A DNA stretch of 64,000 bases from Pieris napi (lineage: Eukaryota; Arthropoda; Insecta; Lepidoptera; Pieridae). Made by a program: the position numbers and the translations under genes. Each line of letters begins with the position of its first letter. Position 1 is the stretch's first letter. The notes below the pieces were generated by a model, which saw only the letters and a program-made list of their open reading frames with translations, did no database searches and had not been told where the DNA came from. Shown piece by piece: positions 23,834 through 35,611 of the stretch. Where the stretch lies: assembly GCF_905475465.1 (NCBI RefSeq), contig NC_062247.1, positions 10,912,001-10,976,000 on the forward strand, written 5' to 3'.

Positions 23834-26800
23834 TTATCGCTTAATCTGGTTCGAGTGCTTAAGAAACTCAAGGAAGCCCTCCCGCATTTCTGCGTCCATT
23901 CCAGTGCCCCATCCGTCACCATCTAATTCCTCACTGAAATATACATATTTTTATTGTAAAATTCCTTCCTTATTTAACTAATTTAAATTTTTTCTTCTTT
24001 AATCTAATTTTTTTTAAATGTAATAAAGTAATAGTAGTAAGATTAATAATTACTTAGTAAAAATCTAATTACTAGACACTGAATAAACAAAGACCGTCTA
24101 AATTCTTATAAAGTAGCGAGCGAATATGTTGCCGGCCTTTAAGAATTAGCACGGGATTTTCTGGTTCCTACTCCTAGGGTTTTACACTACTGAGTGGAAT
24201 TATATGCCTTATTGGCGTACCACTGTGTCTATCGTAGTATATCCCAAACAATACTATTTAGGATCTTACAAAGGGTTTTTTTTTTTTTTAAGATAATTCA
24301 CACCAATTGACCTAGTCCCATGCTAAGCTGGTGAAGCTAGGCAACGGATATACATACATATTATAGATAGATAGACATATAAATACATATTTAAACACCC
24401 AAGACCTAAGCACAACACGAAATGCTCATCACATCGATGTTCGTCTCAGCCGGGGATCGAACTCAGGACCCATGGATTCGCAGTCAGGGGTACTAACCAC
24501 TAGACCAATGAGTCGTTAAATATATTCTCAAAAGACCGGCAACACATTCTTGCCTGCCAATGTAAGTGTTCATAGGTAAGCTACCTTCATTACACATGAA
24601 AATATACTCACAGTATGTCTTCCTCCAACACCGCCGTCTTGTTGTTGGGCAGGTTATTCTGCATGAAGGCGCATTCCTCCGGCGTCAGGGTGTACCCATC
24701 TGCCAGATAACCGCCTTCCGGGGTCATTAAACCGTCTGAAACAAAGTTTTTTTAACTGGCTATACACATATTACCCTTACTTGGAATGGCCCAGTGGGAA
24801 GAAAAAAAAGAGGATGGCCACAAACTTGGGAAGATGAAACTGAAGGGAAAGCGGGGGAAAATTTCGCAAGAAATAGGGACAAGTGGAAGAATTTGGAGGA
24901 GACCTTCACTCCGTCGGAGGTCGTGTAGTGTAAAACTTAAAAGACACTGTAGTTATAGTGTACTCGAATAAAGGCAATTTTTATTTTATTTATACACATA
25001 TTAAATAAAAAAATACTATACTATTGAAAAAGGTATTTAGTTTTTGGATGAAACAGTCTCCATTTTGATTGACCTTAAATTTATTTCTATTTAAATAGAT
25101 GAATTTGTTACTTAATCAATATTTCTTTTCGATTCATGTCATATTTATACCTAAATTTAAATTAAACATCTAGCAAAGTGACGAAAAATATTGAAAAGAT
25201 CATTTTTTTGCGACTACAAAAGGTTCCCTCGGATGTGTGCTGCGATATCGCGGGCTTCTCGATTATGAGGAAGTTGCATGGATCTGGTTTAGTGCTGCGG
25301 CTTTTGAAGTTCTCATACACGTGCATTTGCTAACATATTATATAAATATTTTACTGTCCTTATTTTAATATGAGATGTTTGAGAGCATTAACATTTGAAT
25401 AAGCGAGAAGTGCTTGACGTTGAAGTTTGTTTAGCAGTAACAATTTAGTTTTTTTCTTTAAAATATTAAGTATTCGTTTCTTTAAAGTTTATTTCAGTTT
25501 TATTTTTCTTTTTGTCTATTATTGTAATCTGTTTTGGCTTTGTGTATCGTATACGTGTTTTCTTTTATAATATGCATATGTTTTTAGCTCTTAAAGTACT
25601 ACTTTAACAAATAAAATTATGTAGAATATATATTGAGACTTTAAGTGTCCCGCGAAAACTTGACGGTAATCCATTTTCTTATAACCCATTTAAATGAATA
25701 TACAAACATCTTTATATATATAATTCTTCTGTGAGTGTGTATGTCACTGAACTTCTCTCAAACGACTGGACCGATTTTGATGAATTTTTTTGTGTGTGTT
25801 CTAGAGGATCTGGGAATGGTTTAGATTCACAAATCAGCCCGCCAGATAGCGCTGCAGTCGGTACTTTCATACTTTGCTTTACTAATCGCTTGAAATATCA
25901 TGCAGGACAACGTCTGTCGGGTCCACTAGTAATTATAAAAATACTCACTTTGTCTCCTCCGCGGGTCTTCTAGAGGAGGTGTTGGATCATTTTCCGCCAA
26001 TCCCCACCGAGTAGCGCGCAATGCGAGCACGCCTCGTACGCTGGGCAATTGCGCTCGTCGCTTCAAACGTTCGAAGGCCGCGTTAATGCCCCCTGGACAA
26101 TCCGCGTCTAGAGCTATGCCTGATAACTGATGATATACACGGATCAATAAAAATATATATTCTGAATACGAAAACAATTATTTATTCAGTAAATACTAAG
26201 TTTTATTAGTTCAAGTGTAAGGGAGCGTTCAAATATTACGTAACGAATTTAGGGGGGGGGGGGTGTGTGTCCTTTTGTAACGTTACAATGCGTTGAATTA
26301 CGCGTTATTGCTAATATTATTTTCGACTTTCCAGTGCTTTACATAATGGTAACTTTTAGGTATAAAGAGTCACTAGGTGGTCACGAAACGTTTTACTATA
26401 CTTGGGTACAGAAAAACGTTACGGCGCGTTACATGGGGGGGTCAATAATTTCCAAAAATTGCGTGACGTAATACTTGAACGATCCCTAAGCCACTTTACT
26501 ATTGTTAGGTCTTCAGACTACAACAGTGATATCATACATACACTGGCGCTCGTGAATATGTAATAATAATAATATAACTCGTTATTTCCTATCTTTATAT
26601 TTTACAATAGAAATTACGCTATTGAACGATTATAATTATAATCATAATGCCAAATTCAATTTGATCTTATCTTGCGAGTCTGTTATCGTCCCTGACCGAC
26701 TTGTCTTAGTAAACAAACCCATACAATGATTAAACATAGTTTTGGGTATAATACAATTAGCATTTAAAATAACAAAAAACTCTTTTGTCAATTTGTCGAC

Positions 26801-29800
26801 AGCGTCAAAGAATGCTTTAATAAAATCGATACATTTTTTTTTAATGAGGATGTCGCAAAAAATAAAATGTTTTAAATTTTATATTATTAGAATCAAACAG
26901 TCGACGGCGTGTCAGGCACAGGAGGCCGATCACCTACTTGCCTAATAGATTAGATAGAAATCTGAGGCCCAGACCTAAAAAGTTTGTAGAGCCACTGAAT
27001 TATTTATTTAATTTTAATATTACTACGACTTTTAAAGTTTAAATTATTCTCGTGAAATGTGTTGTTAAATTGCTTATGTACCAACCTTTTATTTTAGGAA
27101 AATAGACTTTTAAGTAGCAGATGGATGTAATTGTAACAGTTTTAAAAAAATAATTATTCATTTTGCACAATTTAAAAGTAATAGATTTGGATTTGATAAA
27201 ATTTGATATGTAAACAAAACAGGAACCTATTATCATTTTCCCCTGTTCTGTATACAATTTTAGTTATTTTTATTATAAGGCAATTATATCTATAAGTTTA
27301 AAAATCATTTCAACCGGAATCGAGTCGGTCAAAGGTTTAACTTTCTCAATATCGAAGCAACAATATCCAATGAATAATTCAAAAGAATGCAATAATCATG
27401 GGGCATTGAACTATAAATCAGTTGCTAACTAAATACAATTGATATCATATCAAACACATTCTTACTAGTAATACAGGTTAGATTATAAGGTGTTTTAATG
27501 TACTATAAACCATAAATAGTTGAATAATGATTTTTAAACTGGTACAAGTGACGAAACAATATAAAGAAGTTATATACTATACTAGGAGGATATACTCTAT
27601 ATTGGCCGCTTTCTATACTCAATCCTAATTCAATTTTTACTACTAGAGATTGATATTTTAATCCATGCTCATAAAATACTTTTCTATCACCGATCGATGG
27701 ATTGTTTTTGTAAAATATCTTTGTATTCGACGATCGGTTTTCGACATTTATCAATTAAAATTTGCGAAAATCTGGATTGAAAACAATTTGAGATCAAGTA
27801 TAGAAAGCGGCCAAGTGTTGGCCTAGTGTCTTCAGCGTGCGACTATAATCCTGAAGTCGTAAGTTCGATCCCCGGTCCGGCCGACCAATGGACTTGCATC
27901 TATGTGCACAATTAACATTCACTCGAACGGAGAAGGAAAGCATCCGAGGAAACCGGCTTGCCTTAGACCCAAAATGTCGACTGTGTATGGCACAGGAGGC
28001 TGATCACCTACTTGTCTATTAGATCGACAAAAGATCATGAAACAGATACAGAAATCTGAGGCACAGACCTACAAAGGTTGTAGCGCCACTGATTTATTTA
28101 TTTTAAAGAAAGCGGAAAAATCTTGGAAAAATAAAGATATATAATCATTTCTGTATAAGTGTATCTTTGTAATGTAATAAACGAGGCTTAATTATTATTA
28201 TACTATATACCTTTTATTATTTGTACATATACAGTTATTATGATTATTTTTATAAAACAGGGCGCAAACGGGCAGGAGGCCTACCTGATGTTAATGCCGC
28301 CACATGGACACACTTAATGCTGGAGAGTGAGTGCGTTGCTGGTATTTTAAAAATTGGTACGATCTTTATCAACCAGTTGTCCCTGCAGTTTAGGGAGCGT
28401 TCAAGTATTACGTCACGCAATTTTTGGAGATTATTGACCCCCCCCCCCATGTAACGGGCCTTAACGTTTTTCTGTACCAAATAGTAAAACGTTTCGTGAC
28501 CTCCCGTGGCTCTAACTATATTTAAAAGTTACCATTATGTGGTGTAAAGTACTGGAAAGTCGAAAATATTAACAACAACGCGTAATTCAATTCCCGCCCC
28601 CCATCGTTACGTTTTACAAAAGGTATCCAGGACGTTATTATTAAGTACCTAATACATTAGAATTCATCCAGGACCTTTGATTTTGGTCAATCTAACCGGT
28701 ATGTTATTCTAAACGATGTAGTCGTAAACGGTTTTGATTGTATATGCAAAAAGGTTCTCAAATTTATTAAATACATTTAACTAAGTAATACTAACATATA
28801 GTTATATATATTAATTACCTTCAATAACTGGCACACTGCTTTGATATTCGTCTCCTTGTCCGTGTCCAAGAGATGTAACAAGACCTTACAGAGACTTTCG
28901 CCTAACGTCTTGATTCGTCCACCCTGGAAAGAAATATGGTTAAGTAGGAGTTGTCAATGTCGTGGTCTAAAATGCTGAGAGTGATCTGGTGAACTGAGTG
29001 TTAAAGATTTACTTAACGAAACACACAAAATAATAATAATAATAATATAAAAAACAATATATTTTTACGGTGTCGGTACCCCCGTACCGACACCTATAAC
29101 TTTTTATAAACATCTCAAAATGCTCATCAGCATAAAGCCGAGTCAGGGCCAGTTACAACGACAACACACACACATTACGCACTTAAAATGTATCTTATTC
29201 TTCTTTATTTTTTACTATTATTATTATGTTGAGTGTTTCTGAATGTGTTTCGTTAGTAATAAATGTTATGTCTAAAATTTCAATAAACTCGAAACTCGCT
29301 AGACAAGATGGCGGATGATTAATTTTAAATGCCTAATCTAATGCCTCTATAAATTTGAGATAATTATTATATGTTAGAATATGTGAATAAAATCGTGTCC
29401 AATAAGGATTTTATTATTAAGAAATATATTGAGATATTGACATCTGTTTAGCATTTTTAGTAAAGTTTTGGTATGTCAGGGATTATTGGGGTGTTTGATG
29501 ACTTCACGAATATATTTTATGAGTTTCACTATTCTACTGTTACAGCAGTCATCTTATATTATCATTTATTATCGAGCACAGCTAGTTGCCAAAGGAATTT
29601 CCTGTCTATGATCAATTCACAGTTATACAGGGACACTCTGAGAATCTTAGATCTAGAATTTTTATAGATAGACTGATCACCTTACCTAATAAAATGATCT
29701 AGATAACTTAATATATAAGGTTGTATTCAAGTGCACAGGCGCTAATTAAAGATTTAAGTTGGCGCCTGGTGACCCCAGAACTGATGCTTTACTCGATCAA

Positions 29801-32800
29801 CTATACAGCGAGGAATAAAGCCAGCAAAAAGGTACACTGTCATAGGAACCAAACTTTTTAAATTTGTTAAAATTTTCTTTTTATCAATTTTTAATTATAA
29901 TTATTAGTATGTAAGTTAACACGTTGAACGCCATGGGGGTCACCGGTGACCTCATCATTCCTCTATCATAGCGCCATGGGGGTCACCGGTGACCTCAAGT
30001 TAAAGACATATTCAAACCGTTTTTTCTCGTCGTCTGCCATACCCACTGTTGATTTTAAAGTATTATGTGACCGGCACGGCACCGTAGAACAATACTTCCC
30101 ATTGGGACAAATGTACCTAGATAGTACATTGAAAAAATCGAAAGATTTTAAAAAAGAAGCAAAAATAAAACTTCGTTTCAAAAATGTTGGATATTTAACT
30201 CAATTCAGTCTTTATTTTTTAAACAAAAATTAGCAGAAAGTATGGTGTGTTGTGTTGTGTACCAATATTACTGAAAAATAAAATTTATCTTTAGAAAAAC
30301 TAGGAAATTGCAAAGTGTAAAAAAGTTCGGAAAATCCACAAGTGCACGCCTTACAACAACCCAACCCTTAGAAATATTAATATTTAGCCTTAATTTTGTC
30401 AAATAATACAGTAAAAGTTGATGAGAAAAGATGTCAGAAAGGAAAAAAATAACAAAACATGCATACAGGGTTCACAATTATGTCAACCTAAGCCCAAACC
30501 GTTTTATGGTCATTTTACGATGATTACGATTTTTTTAAACCGCCCATTTTACGGTTCTCTGCAATGCCGAAGAATAGGCACCTATTTGGTCACTCATATC
30601 TACAGACCCTTCGGATTTATTATTATCCAATATGATCTTCGGCTTCCGAATCTGTTTGCCTTTTTACTATACCACAGCAAATTTGTCGAAAGCAAAAGCA
30701 CGTCCCTCTTATCCTTCCATTTTAACACCGTTACTCCGTCTTCATTCTCCACAGCCATTATTTTACCTTTCTACAGTTCTGAATTCCAGAACAGCCTAAC
30801 TCTCTTGTTTTTTCGCAAAGTGCCAATTAAATGGGTTTGTTTCTCCAATAACCTAGTTCTAAGCTTGTATACCAGTTGTCAGTTGCCCTAACGTCTTATT
30901 TTCGGTATTAGCATCTGTTCGCTATCTGATTCTGAGTGGCAAACATTGTTTCTCAAAGGGTTTGTTGTAAAATAATATGCTAACGCGTTGATTTGTTGCA
31001 ATTCATTCTGTGTCTAATTCCTCCATAGCTAAGCCAATGCCTAAGGATCTCGTACATTATTAACGCAATCTAAGTTAAGTTCGTTATGTAGCGAAAACAA
31101 ATTTAGTAGGAAACTAATAGAAAGAGTAAAGCAGAGGCAATCGTCGTAAGCGCGAGCGCACTAACACTGTCGAAGTGAATAGCGGGTGACCGGCGGGGTG
31201 GGCGGCACGGCGCAGGGTAACGGAAAATGTCTTTTCTGTATTTGTGCGCCATGGGGTGCACCGGTGACCTCAGTTATATATTTGGCTGTAACTATGTAAC
31301 CCATGGGCAGAATTTAATAAAACTAGTTTTTTTACGATTTTCATTTTTTTCTATTGGCGTTTAACGTGTTAAGAATGATAATATAACTAATAATCCACAT
31401 ATTGTTTACCTATTTCTACACATATCTAACTTCCAAACTATATTTAGTATATCGTCTTTTAATACGCGTAATAAAAATTTAAAAAACAAAATGCGAAAAC
31501 CGTCTCGTACTCTTGCTATTGGAAAAATGCCATGTCTTATTATAGTTACAGAATGCTTCACGCTTTATGGCAATTTTTCAATTATTATTCAGTGTCATAG
31601 GCTACTAGTATTATTCTTATTAGTAATTTAAACTATAAATAATTATAGATATTAAATAGAGTATATAACATTTGAATCGTAGGAATATATTTCACTTTCA
31701 TGGCAAAATCCGCCAAAATCGTACTTAAGAAACTAGAGAATGTTCAAGTCCCGAACCATTCTACAGGGTGTATTTTACTTCTTTGAAATGTTCTTGTTAT
31801 ATATTTGTCGCAGCCAACTAGCTTAATTAGCCGTTCAATCAATAGCCTCTTAACTAAACAGCGCCGTTTAACTAGCGGCCTGAAATATATTCAGCCAGTT
31901 TGTCAAAAAAAGCTAGGCCAATGACTTGGATCGATGACGTTTCATTACTTGCCTAGCCTGTTGACTGTTCATTTGAATTTAGTTCAACGTTCTGCCACTC
32001 TCAAACTCGAAACAAAACTCTTCAAACTGTCAATACGCCATCGGCAAACCACAACTTTGATGGTGTTTTCCAAAGTTTAATGAAAAACAACAACAATGGA
32101 AGAGTGTATTGACAATAAGTGTGAATTTAGCTGTGACTGACTCAAGCAATTTAGATTGAGATTTTTATGTCAGATGTTTATCTGACACATGGTCACTCTA
32201 TCGTACGAATGGCCTAAGAATTAGCCAGCCAGTTTATTAAATGTTGTTACAAACGCTACGGCTGATCTTTAAGGCCGCTAGTTAAACGGCGCTGTTTAGT
32301 TAAAAGGCTAGGCCGTTAATTGAACGGCTTATTAAGCTAGTTGGCCTGCCCACAGAGTCATAGAGAAACAGACTAGTTTCAATAAAGTTCTATTTTACCT
32401 AGACACCATAGAGTATGTAAAACAAAAGACGTAACGATTGTACACACCACCATCACGTTAACAGCATTTCCAACACACGCTAACGTTATACATTTGACCT
32501 ATTATAATTATACATTCGATGTTTTCAGCCCCTGGGTCATATTTCTCAGATTCTTGTATTTTAATAATATTTACGACTCCATAAGTTTTTTTCCTTTTTA
32601 AACTCATAAATCTTAAAGGAATTTTGTTCTTCTCAATCTTAAGATGCCTTGTAGTGTGAAATATATAGATATTTGGATATTTTAAATCATTACAACACAA
32701 TCAATTTATAGACATAAAAACCTAACAACAGGTATTTCTAATCAGTAAATTTTATGGTAGGGATTTCCTAATCAAACCATATCTCAAAAATTTGGCCGAG

Positions 32801-35611
32801 GAATGAAATATTTAAAAGGAAAAAACAAGAAATGCTTACTTGACTATCCTCCAGCTGCGTATAGATCTCGGCTAGGAACATGGCGAATCCTCTCATGTTC
32901 TCCTCCGAAGTTTCCACTCCGCTGATAATCTTGTTCTCTTCTGTGGAACAGCGCTCGAGAAGACATGCTCGGAAGGTCGATTCCTCTGGTGTAGCAACCG
33001 AATCGTACATTGAACATAGCCGTGCACCGTTGTAACGGAAGTTCGACTCGGCGATTGACTGTTAAAAGAATATTAATTAGGACGATGAAGAAGGAGGTAT
33101 GTGACTATGTTGGAATTGGCGTCAAAGTCATTTAATCATATAGGTAACGCAATGTACACTTATGAACGTCAAAAAAAGAATGTATATGAAAAGCTTCTAA
33201 CTTTACATTTAGTGAGAGTTCTCAAATCAAGGGCGTAGAACGGAAGAGAAGAACTGTCAATAAACTCTCCGCCTCTCTTTTTTATACAACGTTTCTAAGG
33301 AGCTGCAACGATTACACCATGTTCCACATGACATCTTAAGTTATCAATTAATTAACTTAATTAATTAATAATAATAACTTAAATTAAAAACAAAGACTTG
33401 GCCTCTATCATCAGGAGGCATGGTGAAATAGGAGCACGCACTTACATTCTCGTGGGAATCAACGCATACACGAATTCAAGTATGACCAGTCACCACAAGT
33501 AGCACCCGTTCACGAGTATGACGCATGGTCAGCCATCGGCCCCCTCGCGTGTGATTTATCTAGGTTTATGTGTGGCTACATTTCACATTACATGTGTGTT
33601 AATTTCGTTACTTGAATGGTGAAGACGCAAGGTGTCAATAGTAGACCGAGGCCAAGATTTCGACAACTGGTTTTATCTCACTGATGTCCCAGGTAAAGAA
33701 AGGCTATTGACAACACACATTTGGGGAAAGTTCTTTAAAGAAAACCTCTCAATAACCAACATTAGTTTCTTTCAAACAATTTAGTGAGTGCCTCAAATCG
33801 GCAGTCAGCCTTTCTAATTTAAAAACAAAATGGAGGGGTTTCTTCAAATCCACAGACACAGATATCAGTGTATTAAGCCGTGTGATATAATAATAACAAT
33901 TTGACAATATTGTTTAAAAGACAAGGATATGACCTACTGTTACCCTGAAGTACAATAAAATTACTTAAAAAATTAAATGATGACAATGACTTTAAAATTT
34001 GTTTGTCCAATTACATTTAAGTTAGGTTAATTCAAGTTAGAATTGTTAACTACAAGGTTTGAAGCTCTTCATATTTCTTAATCACCCTTAAAAGATTTGT
34101 AGGGTTAAAAAAAAGTGCTTTTATAGTATATACAACTCCGACTATGTGTATATTTAAAATTATAGGAGTTACACACAATTTTTTTTATTTTTAATATACA
34201 GTCATACGTTTATGTCTGTGATCTGTATTGATTAAAAGAAGCATTTTTTTGAGAAATGTATAACTCTTTAAATTAACATTGGCAAGTCTGGACTTAATGG
34301 TAATTTTTCTTTAGAGGCCTTTTCAATGTAAATAAATTTTTGTTTTACCAACAATTTCTTGTGTAATGCCTAGTTTGTATACCACACATGTTACCCACAA
34401 AATTATGCGAAGGAGGTCTTTTAAAATCTTTAATTTTTACCTGTGTTTTAAAGATTTAACAAACAATACCAGAATATTACCTGATTCACAATAGCTTCAA
34501 CAAGGGCCCTCGTGTAAGAAGCATTATGTAATGTGGACGCAAACATGTCCACTATGGAGCCGCAGAGAATGTCGAATTTACCAGGGTCAAATGTTATCTC
34601 ACACATTACGGTGATTAGGTAACCAATGTGCTCCTAGAAATAATGTTATTATAAACAAAATATATTTTATACATAAAAAGTCTGTATACTAATAAGCTGG
34701 ATCTCATTTGTAATGTGGAAATTAATAAGACCGTAATTTGCAATCTTATATAAATTAAGTTTTCCTCAATAAACACTACTATTATACTGCATTTACTTTG
34801 CAAATTAATCAAGTACAATTAATTAATTCCTACCTAAGGAACATTTCTACCCCTTAATATATATTTATATATATAATCACTTTCATACTGTCTTTATTTG
34901 TAATAATGATACAGGATTTTATTAAAAGTGGAGCTACAAGAAGTACAAATAAGACATCAATATAACTGTTGCAATCATTATCAAAACTTAGGAATACTGT
35001 TAAACATACCCTTAAGTCCATATTCTCTGCTTCATCTAAATATTGCGACATTTCATTCAAGTTGTATGGGTTCTGGTCTTGTGCTTGGCGGAGTCGATTC
35101 TGCACTGAAAACTTTTGCACTCTATACTGGCTATCATCTGGTGTGTAGCTTGCAGGTGCTTGGGGTACATAGTTTGGAGGATACCATTCCTTTGCCTCTG
35201 CAGATAGAGTTGACTTCGGCGCTTCTACTGGAACGCAATACATAGTGCTAAATGATTTTTTTTTAATTCAGATAAGTACTAACCTAAAATCTGGTTGGTT
35301 GGTGATAACTACAAAAATAGTAGGCATATCAAAATGACTGGCCACACAACCGGCCGCTTTCTGTCATGCCATGTCTACGTCATCGTAATGAAAATCATCA
35401 AGACACTTTCACCTAAGTTTTGAATAAAGTTAACGAACGGAGCGCGTAATCAGGACTCAAGAGAAAGTTTGACCTCTTTTAATGACACAAATTATGTACC
35501 TTTTGTTTCATCAGGTACAGCTTTAGGACGACGCAACTCCTTTGGAGGATTATCGGGTTGCTGCCAACCGCGACCTCTTCCCCTCGAACCGACATCCTGG
35601 TTTAAGCTCAT
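23834..35611 (-). CDS. PAIP1: PAIP1-like poly(A)-binding-protein-interacting protein
   Basis: Predicted translation coactivator bridging poly(A)-binding protein and the eIF4A/eIF3 machinery. Eight exons on the - strand: 35611-35500, 35227-35010, 34633-34481, 33058-32840, 28923-28819, 26126-25949, 24735-24612 and 23933-23834 (TAA). All phases agree, giving 402 residues, close to the shorter human isoform and below the 479-residue long form. The N-terminus has an RGRGRG patch (residues 10-15). A PAM2-like motif LSAEAKEWYPP spans residues 45-55, with Trp where Phe is usual. The middle (exons 3-6) fits the MIF4G domain of the family: YLITVMCEITFDPGKFDILC, FAMFLAEIYTQLED and KTLGESLCKVLLHLLD. The acidic C-terminus includes EELDGDGWGTGMDAEMREGF. 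Introns are large (3.9 kb and 2.7 kb) and hold most of the local repeats. Gene naming is by similarity to the family from memory of its architecture. Confidence 0.88.
24120..24200 (-). mobile_element. Short LINE family X scrap
   Basis: GTTGCCGGCCTTTAAGAATT matches the conserved part of family X. It is too short to say more. Confidence 0.3.
24277..24515 (-). mobile_element. tRNA-derived SINE family B, reverse
   Basis: Reverse complement of the element at 43730: it ends GACCCATGGATTCGCAGTCA, GGGGTACTAACCACTAGACC and AATGAGTCG, i.e. a tRNA-like head with A-box (TGGTCTAGTGGTT) and B-box (GTTCGATCCCC). It lies in PAIP1 intron 7 near the exon 7 donor. Confidence 0.7.
24786..24975 (+). mobile_element. 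LINE 3' fragment (RTE-like C-terminus)
   Basis: One + strand frame reads WNGPVGRKKRGWPQTWEDE and ARNRDKWKNLEETFTP, the RxRWxxWxEE-type ending common in insect LINE C-termini, followed by a 3' end with AATAAAGGCAA. It is antisense to PAIP1 within intron 6. Confidence 0.5.
25205..25280 (+). repeat. Short dispersed repeat, also at 17415-17490
   Basis: GTGCTGCGATATCGCGGGCT and CGATTATGAGGAAGTTG recur in D2HGDH intron 5 as GTGCTGCGATATTGCGGGCT and CGATTGTGAGGAAGTTG. Element type unknown. Confidence 0.45.
25490..25640 (+). repeat. Dispersed repeat, also at 60055-60215
   Basis: TAATCTGTTTTGGCTTTGTG and TTTTCTTTTATAATATGCAT are shared with the sequence near 60125. Both copies are followed within about 70 bases by AATAAA or TTAATAAAT-type sequence, so a retroelement 3' end is possible. 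Confidence 0.4.
25709..25929 (+). mobile_element. Helitron-like non-autonomous element, copy 2 (221 bp)
   Basis: Begins TCTTTATATATATAATTC after A and ends GGTCCACTAG before T. The 3' stem is weak (GGAC..GTCC region). The interior segment GATCTGGGAATGGTTTAGAT is shared with 45441-45766, and the AGATAGCGCTGCAGTCGGTA part with 15655-15890. It ends 19 bases before PAIP1 exon 6. Confidence 0.55.
26221..26486. mobile_element. Harbinger-like MITE family 2, copy 2 (266 bp)
   Basis: Termini GGGAGCGTTCAAATATTACG and TTGAACGATCCC with flanking TAA on both sides (26218-26220 and 26487-26489). The interior includes G-runs and the GACTTTCCAGTGCTTTACAT segment shared with the other copies. It lies in PAIP1 intron 5. 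Confidence 0.75.
26900..26997 (+). mobile_element. tRNA-derived SINE family A, 3' half only
   Basis: GTCGACGGCGTGTCAGGCAC, GATCACCTACTTGCC and the tail AAGTTTGTAGAGCCACTGAA match the 3' half of full copies. The head is missing. Confidence 0.6.
27814..28098 (+). mobile_element. tRNA-derived SINE family A, full length
   Basis: tRNA-like head GTTGGCCTAGTGTCTTCAGC with B-box-like GTTCGATCCCCGG, body with AAACCGGCTTGCCTTAGACC and GATCACCTACTTGTC, and tail GTTGTAGCGCCACTGATTTA. It lies in PAIP1 intron 5. Confidence 0.75.
28255..28375 (-). mobile_element. LINE family X fragment
   Basis: AAACGGGCAGGAGGCCTACC, CTGATGTTAATGCCGCC and AGTGAGTGCGTTGCTGGTAT match the 3'-proximal part of family X seen at 48165. 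The MITE starting at 28393 follows 18 bases later. Confidence 0.5.
28393..28623. mobile_element. Harbinger-like MITE family 2, copy 3 (truncated)
   Basis: Left terminus GGGAGCGTTCAAGTATTACG is intact. The right part breaks off after CGTTACGTTTTACAAAAGG, so the right inverted terminus and its duplication are missing. Confidence 0.65.
29720..29915. repeat. Possible retroelement fragment, partly repeated at 37400-37500
   Basis: The segment GGAACCAAACTTTTTAAATT and TTTTCTTTTTATCAATTTTT recurs near 37405 (GGGACCAAACTTTTAAAATT; TTTTCTTTTTAATAATTTTT). Upstream, ACTCGATCAACTATACAGCG with AATAAAGCC has the look of a retroelement 3' end. Identity is uncertain. Confidence 0.35.
29920..31368 (-). mobile_element. 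piggyBac-like element, decayed, TTAA-flanked (1449 bp)
   Basis: TTAA lies on both sides (29916-29919 and 31369-31372) and the inverted termini are CACGTTGAACGCC / GGCGTTTAACGTG. Subterminal palindromes GGTCACCGGTGACC lie at 29938-29951 and 29981-29994, with a near copy at 31255-31269. The - strand between about 30890 and 30560 gives piggyBac-like segments in several frames: DNWYTSLEL, then LRKTRELG-like and VLLLSTN-like pieces, then NPKGSVDMSDQIGAYSSALQ. The last resembles the conserved GxVDxxDQ...Y segment of piggyBac transposases. Stops and frameshifts show it is dead. It lies in PAIP1 intron 4. The + strand open frame at 30418-30891 is antisense shadow. Confidence 0.8.
31813..32345. mobile_element. 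TIR element with about 70-bp inverted ends (533 bp)
   Basis: Left GCCAACTAGCTTAATTAGCC, AACTAAACAGCGCCGTTTAA and CTAGCGGCC are mirrored on the right, ending GGCTTATTAAGCTAGTTGGC. No coding content and no sure target duplication. The superfamily cannot be assigned. It lies in PAIP1 intron 4. Confidence 0.65.
33120..33295 (-). mobile_element. LINE 3' UTR fragment
   Basis: GTACACTTATGAACGTCAAA, AAGGGCGTAGAACGG and AAACTCTCCGCCTCTCTTTT match the tail of the element at 21055-21500. It lies in PAIP1 intron 3, close to exon 4 (33058). Confidence 0.5.

Noticed and set aside
30418..30891. A 157-codon + strand open frame, the longest open frame in the window
   Set aside because: It lies antisense to the piggyBac-like transposase remnant, which gives recognisable residues on the - strand. 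The + strand protein has no domain and low-complexity hydrophobic content.
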